Positions 51,739 to 62,565 of a stretch of DNA of 64,000 bases are shown one piece after another. How positions within the stretch are numbered: the first letter of the stretch is position 1; every line of letters begins with the position of its first letter. This DNA is from Thereva unica (taxonomy: Eukaryota; Arthropoda; Insecta; Diptera; Therevidae): positions 92,925,813 to 92,989,812 of the forward strand of contig OX465283.1 in the NCBI GenBank assembly GCA_949987705.1. The letters run 5' to 3'. Under the pieces are notes generated by a model. The model was not told where the DNA came from. It did no database searches and saw only the letters and a list, made by a program, of their open reading frames with translations. Both the position numbers and the translations under genes were made by a program.

Positions 51739-52626
51739 CGCGCGCCTTCGTCATTCGATCTCGGACTTGCATTTGGAGCTGTAATGCACTTTTTATTAAG
51801 AGCATGTCTCCAAGGAAATGCATGATTCCTCCGGTGATGGAATTTTTTTTTGTTCTGATTGGGATAAACTTTATTAAGTTTCTTGTTCCTACTAATGTTC
51901 CTTGGATTTCAACGTTGGATTTAATGCATTTACTAATAATAAATTCCTTAATACATTTTCTTCGAGGTCGCTAGTTTATACCATTCCTTTTTAATATTTT
52001 TTTTCCCTTTTTCTAATTTGTGCCACGAACGCGGGTTACGGGACTTCATACAGATCATTTGCACCTTAAAGTTATGTAATACGTTTATTTTATTACTTAA
52101 ACGAAATATGCTGAATTATGAAAATTTACTATGCTGAAACAAGTGCAATAACTTTTGCTTAAAATTCATTTAACGTGCATCTACAACAATAAGGTTCCGC
52201 TTCGTTAAACGGCATCAGATAAACGGTACAACGAACCGATATGTCTCAACAATAACAATTGGAAGTTGGATTGAACTTGGAGTTTTCTCATCGCATCATA
52301 TCAATTTCAAATTATGAATTTATGTTAGCATTAGATTTTTATGCATCTGCAAATCGACGTTATATTATATCTAAGATCTATTTTTCTATGAATTTGGTTT
52401 TTTGTTGAATTTATTGAGGTTTTTTTTTGCGTATAAGGATAATAAAAAGATAAATAAAATAATATAAATAAACTCTCAGCACTTGAATTATTGTTAATAT
52501 TTTTAAAGTTGAAATAAATTGGAATTGTAATACTAAGGCCATTTGCGTTATTCTTTCTGGATGTTTCCTTTTTTTACTTTTCCGCTACACTCTTACCATA
52601 ATTTCATTATTAATTAAAACACGTGG

Positions 52627-52814
52627 AATAAAAGTTTTAGTTAAGAACGGATTTGGCTTATTTAGCTTATTATAGATTGAGTTATAGCTCACAATTGAAT
52701 ATATACCAAAGGTTTTAATTAGTCGCCGCTTTGAGATTTTACCATCAACGCAGGCTTAGTTTATTATACTACAATAAATCATCATAGCTAGAAAAAAGTA
52801 CTCAAATTCATCAA
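52627..52814. other. Host-side flank of the BEL insertion
   Basis: Non-coding. The end (TACTACAATAAATCATCATAGC, ~52768-52789) resembles part of the dispersed repeat of 20220-21236 in inverse orientation. No gene. Confidence 0.4.
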
Positions 52815-53492
52815 GAATCGAATCCCGGTCCTTTCGCACCCCAATCTAGCGCCTTCCCATTACTCCAAACACTAACTTGTAGGAATGTGGCAATAAACAT
52901 ATTTATTCATGCTTACGTAAAAAGGTACATTCCAATGCTAGATATATATAAAGTTTCGAAGAAAGTAAACAACTGAATTATGACAACAGATTTTCTATTA
53001 TTTATGAATTGTATTTTGTATATTTTATGGAAATTGATAATCATAGGTAAAACGAGGAGTAATGTAATATTGTAATATTGGTGTTGACTATTCTTTGTCA
53101 TAGATGGGGTGCAATTAAAATATATCAATTCTTTCAAATTTTTGGCGGGTAATTATTGGTGTTGGTGTCATTGCGTGGTGGGGGTACTTGTGTGCGTGCA
53201 CGTGCATATATGCTATGGATAAACAGGTGCCTATGTTTTTCAGTAGATGTTCTACATTTAAAGAAAAGTGAAGTGCGTGCGTGATTTTTTCTTTAAAAAT
53301 AAAAAAAAAGTTACATTGAAGTGTAAATTAATACAAAAGGTGCGGTAAGCCGAATTTTTAACAATAAGACATGTATGTTTAAGTAAAATAATACACCTAA
53401 TTCTGTTGTGCAAAGTGCATCACATTAGATTTGCCTCCAATCCAAAGAAAAATGTTTAGATTCGTTTTATATAGTGTTTACATGGTAATGTT

Positions 53493-53493
<1 letters not shown>

Positions 53494-53527
<34 letters not shown>
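53494..53527. repeat. Poly-T tract in the left arm
   Basis: A run of about 34 T after TTTC. The right arm has only a short A run at the equivalent place, so it expanded after the arms formed. Confidence 0.9.
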
Positions 53528-53888
53528 CAATTTGCGTTTCCCAGATCCGGCGAGTTGGAAGTGAGTGCGGATCAATCTCCACTTAATATATTGTCATCCA
53601 GTCTGAAGTGTTATTCAACAGAAAGAATACCATGAAAAAGCGTAATTAGTGGCTAGTCTCTAGGCACAACATCCCACTAGTTTGTATTTTGAAGAATGTT
53701 AAAATGTGAATTTCATATTCAAAACCAAATCTGTGTTATAAAAATGTGTCAAACTGATAATTTCGCCATCAAGGGAGACGTGCTGAATTGAGCTGAACTC
53801 GATTTTTAGGTTTGAGCATTGGCTTCGATATGATTTCGTTCGAAATTTTGCCAAAATTACGAAGTTTGAGAAGATTTTGAAATCACAG

Positions 53889-55325
53889 AAATACATGGGA
53901 AATCACATGTTTTTGCACGTGTTTTGGGCAATCACGTAATTTCGGCTCCGTGCGAACATTTTATCAGGTATTATCATACATATCCAAAACCACCTGGGAA
54001 GCTGTGGACAAAACCCATTTTCCGTGTCGAGATTTTTTTTAAAATTTGAAAATAAATTAAATAGGGATAAATTAAAACATATTGAAATGGAATGTCCTCC
54101 AAAGAGCATATATATTTTTATTGAAATTTATCTGGCATTTCCTAAATAAACTGTTACTCGAAACAAAAAAAGGCAATGTGAACAGTTTAATAGCTTTCTG
54201 GAAACACTTCTATGAAATCACGTTTCTTCGAGGCGATATAAACACAGGAATACATGGGAAATCACATGTTTTTGAACGTGTTTTGGGCAATCACGTAATT
54301 TCGGCTCCGTGCGAACATTTTATCAGGTATTATAATACATATCCAAAACCACCTGGGAAGCTGTGGACAAAACCCATTTTCCGTGTCGAGATTTTTTTTA
54401 AAATTTGAAAATAAATTAAATAGGGATAAATTAAAACATATTGAAATGGAATGTCCTCCAAAGAGCATATATATTTTTATTGAAATTTATCTGGCATTTC
54501 CTAAATAAACTGTTACTCGAAACAAAAAAAGGCAATGTGAACAGTTTAATAGCTTTCTGGAAACACTTCTATGAAATCACGTTTCTTCGAGGCGATATAA
54601 ACACAGGAATACATGGGAAATCACATGTTTTTGAACGTGTTTTGGGCAATCACGTAATTTCGGCTCCGTGCGAACATTTTATCAGGTATTATCATACATA
54701 TCCAAAACCACCTGGGAAGCTGTGGACAAAACCCATTTTCCGTGTCGAGATTTTTTTTAAAATTTGAAAATAAATTAAATAGGGATAAATTAAAACATAT
54801 TGAAATGGAATGTCCTCCAAAGAGCATATGTATATATTTTTATTGAAATTTATCTGGCATTTCCTAAATAAACTGTTACTCGAAACAAAAAAAGGCAATG
54901 TGAACAGTTTAATAGCTTTCTGGAAACACTTCTATGAAATCACGTTTCTTCGAGGCGATATAAACACAGGAATACATGGGAAATCACATGTTTTTGAACG
55001 TGTTTTGGGCAATCACGTAATTTCGGCTCCGTGCGAACATTTTATCAGGTATTATCATACATATCCAAAACCACCTGGGAAGCTGTGGACAAAACCCATT
55101 TTCCGTGTCGAGATTTTTTTTTAAAATTTGAAAATAAATTAAATAGGGATAAATTAAAACATATTGAAATGGAATGTCCTCCAAAGAGCATATATATTTT
55201 TATTGAAATTTATCTGGCATTTCCTAAATAAACTGTTACTCGAAACAAAAAAAGGCAATGTGAACAGTTTAATAGCTTTCTGGAAACACTTCTATGAAAT
55301 CACGTTTCTTCGAGGCGATATAAAC
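53889..55325. repeat. Four tandem ~359-bp units
   Basis: Units begin with ...GGAATACATGGGAAATCACA near 53889, 54247, 54606 and 54969 and are almost identical. One unit is ~5 bp longer (TATGTATATATTTT). The array ends ...TTCGAGGCGATATAAAC. Each unit gives the same open frames in several phases, which is a periodicity effect rather than coding evidence. Confidence 0.94.
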
Positions 55326-55933
55326 GCGGTAGATAACTTCATATATTTGATTACACGTGAGGTTTGATTTGTACACGAATGAATTTTTAATTTTGATTTT
55401 TGAAAAAAGTTTGAATTTTGGAAAGAACTTGTTTAATTCATATACTTTTATTGATTTGAATGTTTTTTACTAAATCGTGATTTTTCTGCATAGCGCTTCA
55501 AACGGATTTCTCTAGCAGTTCTTTTTGAACGGGTCTTAGATAAAGGTTTTTACGAACTTTGGGGTTTTAACTTTTCTGGTCATGGAGATATTTGATAATT
55601 AGCCCAGCCCTTTCTGTTCACTACGCCTCTGTGCACAATAATTTGCTAACAATTCAGCAATCTAAAGTAGATTTTGGTGCTAAGGGACAAAGGGATGAGG
55701 AAAAGGGGAAATAAAAACCGTGCATAAATATTTGTTTAAAGTGACGCATAGATATGTTATATGCTAAGTAAAAGGAAAAACTCAATTTGATAACAATGCA
55801 TTTGATGTACTTACAAGTTCTCGGCTCTGGCTCTCCACAAACAAGGCACTTTCGTCGGGCAATTTTAAAATATCCTAACCATCCAAAAATTTTGGGGGAT
55901 TTTAAGCGAAGTACCTAAAAATAAATCGCTTTC
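55326..55933. other. Spacer between satellite and right arm
   Basis: AT-rich, no ORF or RNA signal recognised. Confidence 0.5.
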
Positions 55934-56692
55934 AAAAAAAACTAGTGAGACGTTGTGCCTAGAGACTAGCCACTAATTACGCTTTTTCATGGTATTCTTT
56001 CTGTTAAATAACACTTCAGACTGGATGACAATATATTAAGTGGAGATTGATCCGCACTCACTTCCAACCCGCCGGATCTGGGAATCGAGGCCAATAATTC
56101 GAATGTGTCAAATTGAAAAAAAAAGCACATCACACACGTAAACACTATACTATAAAACGAATCTAAACATTTTTCTTTGGATTGGAGGCAAATCTAATGT
56201 GATGCACTTTGCACAACAGAATTACATAGGTGTATTATTTTACTTAAACATACAAGTATTATTGTTAAAAATTCGGCTTACCGCAACCTTTTGTATTAAT
56301 TTACACTTCAATGTAACTTTTTTTATTTTTAAAGAAAAAATCACGCACGCACTTCACTTTTCTTTAAATGTAGAACATCTACTGAAAAACATAGGCACCT
56401 GTTTATCTATAGCATATATGCACGTGCACGCACACAAGTACCCCCACCTCGCAATGAGACCAACACCAATAATTACCCGCCAAAAATTTGAAAGAATTGA
56501 TATATTTTAATTGCACCCCATCTATGACAAAGAATAGTGAACACCATCTATGGCAATATTACATTACTCTTCGTTTTACCTATGATTATCAATTTCCATA
56601 AAATATACAAAATACATTTCATAAATAATAGAAAATCTGTTGTCATAATTCAGTTGTTTACTTCCTTCGAAACTTTATACATATCTAGCATT

Positions 56693-57668
56693 CAGTAGCG
56701 TAACTAAGCAAGCAGGCGCCCCCCCCCCGCAGAATCCATAACGGCGCCTTTTCACAACACTCATTATTTTTCAGGGATGATTTAAAAAAGAGGTTTTTCG
56801 AAATTAATCTTTTCAATTCAATTCAATAGAGTACAACAAAGTCCTATAACTACAGAAAACTACTTGTACAAGCGACGAAAAATGTCAGGAAAAAAATATA
56901 CATGAAACTACACAACGCTACGCGAAAATATTTCTACATTGATTTTTTCAATAGTAGTAATTACATCATTCTTTTGTGAGGTGATATTATCTGCAACACT
57001 ATCTTGGCTTTCAGATGCCTGCACTGTAGCTTTGTCTTTTTTCCCCCAAAACGTATCCAATTTTGGCAACTTATTAACCTTTTCTTGCATTTCTTTTTTT
57101 CTTTTCAGATTTTCCCAACCCGATTTTTTCTTCTGCACTTCACTCATTTTAAAATGAGCGTGTAAGAACCCAGTTTTTCTTCGAAATATAATTAAAAAAA
57201 CGTTAAATAAAGTGGGATACGTGTTACTATACGCGACGGTTTTGAACGGAATCAGTTGGGAAACTGAATCTGACTGGCTTTCTCGAGTTATGCTTTACAA
57301 TCAATTTTTTCCAAATTAACAGTAGGCGCCTGCGCCTACTATGTGACGCCTGGTTGGAATTTGGAAACTGAGGTTTCATGGGATAGGGGACAATACAAAT
57401 AAAACCCAACCACGGGATGCCACGATGAATGGGGAAATCCTTGAGGACGTCCTTAGGGGTCACATTTATCTGTAGTCTATGGAAAAATCATTAATCATGA
57501 AAACTTTTGATGCCACTTTCAACAGCGGTTTTAAATGACAATTTTTTCGGCACTCAATTCAATCATTGACTGGCGCTCTTCATGAAGATTGCATATCAGC
57601 CCTGAGTCTATCAGCGCCTGCGAGCGCCTATGACTGGCTGGCTTGCAAGGGTTGTTATTACGCCACTG
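56693..57668 (-). mobile_element. hAT-derived element, internally deleted
   Basis: 976 bp. Ends CAGTAGCGTAACTAAG and the complement of TTATTACGCCACTG (CAGTGGCGTAATAA), a common hAT terminus. The exact 8-bp TSD CTAGCATT (56685-56692, 57669-57676) fits hAT. It lies inside the right arm of the palindromic element. It contains only the first part of a transposase. Confidence 0.85.
56908..57147 (-). pseudogene. hAT transposase N-terminal remnant
   Basis: 79 codons beginning MSEVQKKKSGWENLKRKKEM, then KLPKLDTFWGKK. A Lys-rich S-G-x2-x-x-K-R-K-K leader followed by LPKL-x-x-F is the usual N-terminus of ZBED/ZMYM-type hAT transposases. The BED zinc finger and the RNase H-like catalytic domain are missing through internal deletion. 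The ATG at 57147 has no competing upstream start. It is probably not functional alone. Confidence 0.65.
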
Positions 57669-57726
57669 CTAGCATTGGAATGTACCTTTTTACGTAAGCA
57701 TGAATAAATATGTTTATTGCCACATT

Positions 57727-57960
57727 CCTACAAGTTAGTGGTTGGAGTAATGGGAAGGCGCTAGAGTGGGGTCCAAAGGACCAGGGTTCGATTCCTGGTG
57801 GTGTTTTCTTTTTCTCTTTTTCTTCTTTCTGAAATGATTTATTAACATATTAGTCAACCGCCGATAGTAGCTGCCATGGCTCGAAGGGCTAGCGAGTAGT
57901 GTCGTCGTCTGTGGACTCTGTGGGGCTGCGAGTTCGATTCTTCGGCTCGCGGTGCTTTTT
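57727..57960 (+). repeat. Two tRNA-like SINE-type heads in a row
   Basis: The first, 57727-57805, ends with B box GGGTTCGATTCCTGG (inverted copy at 52800-52875, in the other arm). The second, 57871-57960, has A-box-like GGCTAGCGAGTAGTG and B box GAGTTCGATTCTTCGG, followed by a T-rich stretch; the same B-box block occurs at ~20760 and, inverted, ~62985. Probably Pol III-derived repeats. Confidence 0.5.
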
Positions 57961-58042
57961 TTTTCGTCATAATAATTTTTTTTTAAATTTCCTTCGGGGA
58001 TTGATGAACGGATGAACACGTCTCTAAATTTGCCAAAATCTA

Positions 58043-58455
58043 CTTTAGATTGTATAAAGTTTTGAAGGAAGTAAACAACTGAATTATGACAACAGATTTT
58101 CTATTATTTATGAAATGTATTTTGTATATTTTATGGAAATTGATAATCATAGGTAAAACGAAGAGTGATGTAATATTGCCATAGATGGTGTTCACTATTC
58201 TTTGTCATAGATGGGGTGCAATTAAAATATATCAATTCTTTCAAATTCTTGGCGGGTAATTATTGTATAATTCTTTCAGCAGCATCTCAATGAAAGATGC
58301 GTTAGTTTTTCGAGTTATTTGTTTGAATGTTTTCGCGATTCTTCACAATCTCCACTTATTATATTGTCATCCAGTCTGAAGTGTTATTCAACAGAAAGAA
58401 TACCAAGAAAAAGCGTAATTAGTGGCTAGTCTCTAGGCACAACATCCCACTTTTG
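58043..58455 (+). repeat. Third, shortened copy of the palindrome arm
   Basis: Matches 52950-53150 and 53570-53690 with the middle of the arm deleted (junction near 58263-58345 holds unrelated sequence). It ends at the same GGCACAACATCCCACT boundary as the left arm, which therefore may be a true element terminus. Confidence 0.8.
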
Positions 58456-59000
58456 TTTTGTTATTCTGAAGAGATACCTACAAATTTAGTTAATAAAAAC
58501 TTAAAAATATGCTTTTAAACAAAGGGCTGCAAAATTTTTTAGATATGGGGCAAATCGTTTGTAAAATTTTTGCAAAATATTAAAAATTCTGAGAAAAATC
58601 ACTTCCTTATATTCATGGACTATAAGGACGGTCTTAAATACATCGTTCGTGCAATTAAATTTATAAATTTTCATTCATTTCAGTAAGCGTTTATATGCCC
58701 TGGTAAAAATTAGATATCTACTTTTCGTTTTAAACCTACCAAATGTTTCGTTTAAATCATACATATTTTTTGTGACAAATCCACAGCCAAGTTCGATAAA
58801 ATTGAATACAGCACCACCTACATGACTATAAACTATAATAAAATGAACAGCATATAAAATATGCATATAAACAAATAAATACTTTATATTATTTCCGCGA
58901 AATTTCTTAATGATTTATAAAGCCGCCGAAGAGCCATAAAAACTCAAGAAAGATATTTTGCACTCTGTAACGCCACTGGAAATGCTACGCCACTGGAGGA
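58456..59000. other. Unassigned interval with hAT-terminus-like motif
   Basis: No gene. GTAACGCCACTG (58967-58978) and CTACGCCACTG (58985-58995) resemble hAT termini, suggesting remnant ends of hAT elements next to the gypsy LTR. Confidence 0.4.
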
Positions 59001-59239
59001 TGTTATTTATGTAATATGCATTAGTGTTAGAACCCTTTTTATTTGTAAAATTTTAGTCTCCCCACTTTTGAAGAATGTTATTTACTTTTATGTAAAGATG
59101 CGGTGGCAAGTATAAAAGCCGACCGCTCAAGGCAATTATTATTCAGTATTAATTTTGTAACCTACGAGGAATTAAAAAAATAAATAAGTTTTCTTAAAAT
59201 CCGGACTCTTTTTATTTATTAATCTTTTAGTTTGTTACA
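59001..59239 (+). promoter_or_regulatory. gypsy 5' LTR with TATA box
   Basis: 239 bp, TGTTATTTATG...TTGTTACA. TATAAAAG at 59111-59118 lies about 30 bases before a likely start (ATTATTCAGT near 59145), and AATAAATAAG follows near 59180, a compact promoter/terminator. Confidence 0.75.
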
Positions 59240-59299
59240 AAACTGGCGCTCAACTAGTGATACCTAATTAGTAGAACCACGACCGGGAAAAAATAATTA

Positions 59300-59770
59300 A
59301 AACAGCACTGAAAGCAGTCTGTTATTGAATTCTTAGCTGCACTAAATTCTGCCAAGAGAAACAGCACTGACATCAGTCTGTTACATCTTGCAGTCTCTAG
59401 TCTCTATAAAAGAGAATAATAGTACACTAAAACAGCACTGTTTCAGTCTGTAACTTCTATAAAAACAGCACTGAAATCAGTCTGTAACTTCTAGAAAAAC
59501 AGCACTGTACCAGTCTGTAAATTTTAGCACTGAAATCAGTCTGTAACTAAGTATATGCGCTGCACTGATGTCAGTCTAATATTTGCGCATTGCGGGAAAT
59601 TCAACATACTTAGGTACATAATAGAACATGTATATAAAACAAACAAAAAACAGCACCGAAATCAGTCTGTTTTCTCCCAAATATTTACGCTGCACGGAAT
59701 TAATTTGGATCGTCATCGCTGCATATCAGTTTCATAGTTTTCAACCGCCAGCACTGCCCAGCTCAACAGT
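59300..59770 (+). repeat. Array of small hairpins in the gypsy leader
   Basis: About ten variants of CAGCACTGAAATCAGTCTG. Each can fold (CACTGA paired with TCAGT), with unrelated spacers of 20-60 bases. The variants keep GCACTG and CAGTCTG while the middle changes. Located between the primer-binding site and gag. Confidence 0.8.
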
Positions 59771-60169
59771 TCAGTCTGCAAACTACTACATATACGCATA
59801 CGAACATCCCAGTAGGAAATCGAGGGAGATCTCCTTAAAGGAGGTATAAGAGAGATTAGAATTTAAAAGGGAAAAAATATATACCTCTCTTGTAAAGAAA
59901 AAGGGAGCTATTCTGAATGAATCATCGCCGTAACACGAACGAACATGCAAAGCCAGGCGCAAAGTGTAGGGAATGCGTAAGTCATTTTAGTTCGATGCGT
60001 TAAACCTGAAGGGCAATATTAAAAAAATTTGTTTGCAAAGGTGGAAAGTGAGTAAATTTGTGCCAATTTAAAAAAGATTTTTGTACTTTTAATAAATTTG
60101 TTAAAGAAATATATATTTTGTTATAATTTGGAAGCAACATTCGGAACCCCGATTTCACCTCCCCAAAAT

Positions 60170-60300
60170 TATAAACAGAGAGTAATCAAGGCGAGTACAA
60201 ACGGAGCATTCCCTTTTTTTCGAAACCTCTATTTTTGCTCCCCAGATAATAAACAGAGTGTATTCAAGGCGAGTACAAATAGAGCCCTCCTTTTCCGGAC
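60170..60300 (+). repeat. Direct repeat in the gypsy leader
   Basis: ATAAACAGAGAGTAATCAAG then GGCGAGTACAAACGGAGC recurs ~75 bases later as ATAAACAGAGTGTATTCAAG then GGCGAGTACAAATAGAGC. No ORF of note; the leader runs to the gag ATG at 60561. Confidence 0.7.
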
Positions 60301-60560
60301 ATGCTTATGTAAAAAGGAGCAAAAAAGAAGAGAGGCCTCCTATACTCCCAAGGGAGGCCTCCTTTATTCATTTGGGATGCTCTCTTTTCCTGCTGGGATC
60401 TTTTGCTCACGAACGTGCTGACTACTCATAATTGCGTTGGTGTGGCTTATATACAATTGAAAATCTGCAAATTAGAAAAGGCTTGCAGTCAGCTTCGAAA
60501 TCGTGAACATTGACTTTTAAGTACATAGATTAAAACGATTTTTTTTCTCTCTTTCCGAAA

Positions 60561-62143
60561 ATGCCGAAAGCCCGACAAATTTCACCAACAGCTGAATCCA
60601 CTTCGAGCGCTGGAATGGATTTCACGAGCGAGCAATTTAAGGAGTTATTGGAAAGCATTAACAGCTCAAGAAGACTAGCACATCCAAGTGAAGGAAGTTT
60701 CTCTACGTGCACCGTCCGTTACAATGGCTCCCAATGGCAAGTTTAGAATCGTTCATCGAGACAATTAATGTCTTTAAAGATATAGAGAATGTTAGCGATA
60801 AAAACGCTTTACGTGGTTTACCGCTCCTACTAAACGATGAAGCAGCTATTTGGTGGCAAGGTGTTAAGGCGGGCATTTCAACATGGGAACAAGCTACAAA
60901 TGCATTACGGAAGACTTTTGCACCTAGGAAACCAGCCTACAAAATTCATCAAGAGATATTTGCTGAAAAACATATTCCGTCAATACCAACAGAGGTTTTT
61001 ATTCTTAAAAAAAGGGCTCAAATATCCGAACTGCCATCACCAGCCCATAGTGAAGCCACACAAATAGATTTAATTTTTGGACAACTCCATATCAGCATAA
61101 GAGATAAATTGCCGCGAGATACAATTGCAACTTTTGAAGATCTCATTAAAAGAGCGAGGGAAATTGAAGACGCTAGACAAGAAAGATTTAAAAGTTCCAC
61201 AGACAAAAGAACTAGTACAAGGATTCAGTGTTCATTTTGCAGAAACTATGGACACGAGCTTTCTGAATGCAGAAAACGACAACGTCTAATCCTTATGGAA
61301 CAGCAAACCAAACCCCGACAGCCACCAGCACCACAAATTGAAAAGCCAAAATTTTCTTGTTACGGTTGTGGTAAACCTAACATGGTACGAAGCAAATGCC
61401 CCGAGTGTAATCCCAAACTGGACACAGCTGCAAATACAGTAGACTTTTGTACACTTCAGATTGGCAACATTCAAACGTTTACAGCACGATCTCGCCCAAT
61501 GATAAATATTAAAGTAGGGAACTATTTAAGTAACGCTTTTGTAGACTCTGGGTCAAAATCAATCATTGCCTCAGCCAACCTTTATGAATTCTTGGTACGA
61601 AAGGGAAATAAATTTCTCGAAAGCCACGTGCGGATTATAATGGCGGATGGAGTTCCAAGACCACAAAAAGTTTACATTACTAAAGTCAAAGTACAATTTC
61701 AAGGACGGGATATCGAGACCGATTTCATAGTACTACCCGACTGCAAAGACAACAAAACACTATTAGGAGTAGACTTCATTGAAGACGCAGGAATCATCCT
61801 AAATCTGCCACAAAGGATATGGAGCTTTGTCGACCAGCCGTGCACTTATTTCGATTTTGGTTATGAAAATATAATAAAATCTCCAAGGTCAAAAAGCCAC
61901 ACGGTATTAAAAACTGCTGTAAAACCAACTCAAGGAGAAGAGGTTTTAGGATATGGACCCGAAATACCAGATCCAAAATGCATGTCACCACCTCAAGCAA
62001 CATCCCCAACATGGTCAATACCTCCAACACCAGGGAAAAACTTAGAATTAGACACATCTATCGACCAACCGCGGAAAAAGAAAAAGAAATTTAAACCACG
62101 AAATCTATTCAATAAAAATACTTCAATATTCTTGATGACGTAG
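60561..62143 (+). pseudogene. gag: gypsy Gag-protease, one frameshift
   Basis: Gag starts at ATG 60561 (MPKARQISPTAESTSSAGMD) and shifts frame near 60735. The second frame then runs to 62143. The core ALRGLPLLLNDEAAIWWQGV and LRKTFAPRKPAYKIHQEIFA is a typical gypsy capsid domain. Two zinc knuckles follow: CSFCRNYGHELSEC (residues ~175-188 of the second frame) and CYGCGKPNMVRSKCPEC (~218-234, with an odd spacing). The retropepsin has AFVDSGSKSIIAS near residue 278 and LLGVDFIEDAGI. Apart from the single shift it is open. Gag and protease in one frame is usual for this group. Confidence 0.9.
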
Positions 62144-62562
62144 ATATTTGTCTTCGTAATGATGAGGCTCAAGAGCTTACAACCGAAGCCCGAAATAAGC
62201 TGGAGAATTTAATAAAAGATTTTAAATCCGTTTTTGAGTCAAATGGACCATCAACGGACAAAATAGTTCATCAAATTGATACTGGAGAACACACACCGAT
62301 ATCCTCTCCACCATACCGACTATCAGCACATAAAAGAAAACAAATGGAAGAAGAAATAGAAGCTATGCTTAGTGCAGGTATTATTGAACCTTGCGAATCC
62401 CCATGGGCTGCACCAGTTGTATTGGTCCCCAAAAAAGGAGGTGGAATAAGAGTCTGTATAGATTATCGCAAATTGAATGCTATTACCAAACCGGATAGTT
62501 TCCCTTTGCCAAGGATGGATGATTTGTTACATCAAGCAAAACAAACAAAATATATGACTGTC
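62126..62562 (+). pseudogene. pol: gypsy reverse transcriptase, N-terminal part only
   Basis: Continues from the protease in the -1 frame (DDVDICLRNDEAQELTTEAR). Recognised: KIVHQIDTGEHTPISSPPYR, MLSAGIIEPCESPWAAPVVL, VCIDYRKLNAITKPDSFPLP and MDDLLHQAKQTKYMT, which is the point just before the first catalytic Asp block. The coding sequence then ends at the junction with the inverted dispersed repeat, so palm and thumb are missing. The relation of the two frames may be a natural frameshift or a mutation. Confidence 0.88.
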
Positions 62563-62565
62563 TTA

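Larger units (their letters stand above)
21242..52621 (+). mobile_element. BEL/Pao LTR retrotransposon, carrying two large nested insertions
   Basis: 5' LTR 21242-22410 (TGTTCGGCGCAGG...AATTAAAACA), gag-pol, then the 3' LTR 44669-52621. Flanked by the 5-bp TSD CGTGG (21237-21241 and 52622-52626), the length typical of BEL/Pao. A Polinton lies between pol and the 3' LTR, and an errantivirus lies inside the 3' LTR. Two single-base frameshifts in gag-pol make this copy non-autonomous. Confidence 0.95.
44669..52621 (+). repeat. BEL 3' LTR, interrupted by an errantivirus
   Basis: Parts 44669-44954 and 51739-52621 together match the 5' LTR at 21242-22410. CGCG, duplicated at 44951-44954 and 51739-51742, is the insertion site. 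Followed by BEL TSD CGTGG. Confidence 0.93.
52815..57805. repeat. Large palindromic element with internal satellite
   Basis: The left arm 52815-53700 matches, inverted, the right arm 55934-56684 plus 57677-57805 (split by a hAT insertion). Shared landmarks include GTAGGAATGTGGCAATAAAC, GGCGGGTAATTATT, GTGCACGTGCATATATGCTA (left; inverted form at 56420), CAATCCAAAGAAAAATGTTT and GCTAGTCTCTAGGCACAAC. Between the arms lie four ~359-bp tandem units. The outer ends carry tRNA-like B-box sequences. No ORF. Terminal TSD not resolved. Confidence 0.85.
59001..62562 (+). mobile_element. Ty3/gypsy element, 5' LTR to RT, truncated
   Basis: 5' LTR 59001-59239, primer-binding site starting TGGCGCTCAACTAG near 59244, a long leader, gag-protease and the beginning of RT. 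The RT stops abruptly where the inverted dispersed repeat begins (~62563). No 3' LTR lies in the window. Confidence 0.87.

Noticed and set aside
54082..55367. Repeated 108-codon and 68-codon ORFs
   Set aside because: Each unit of the 359-bp array gives the same open frames on both strands. No domain, no start context, and frames differ between strands only by repeat structure.
58967..58995. Complete hAT element ending next to the gypsy LTR
   Set aside because: Only terminus-like motifs in one orientation are seen; no matching other end or TSD was found.
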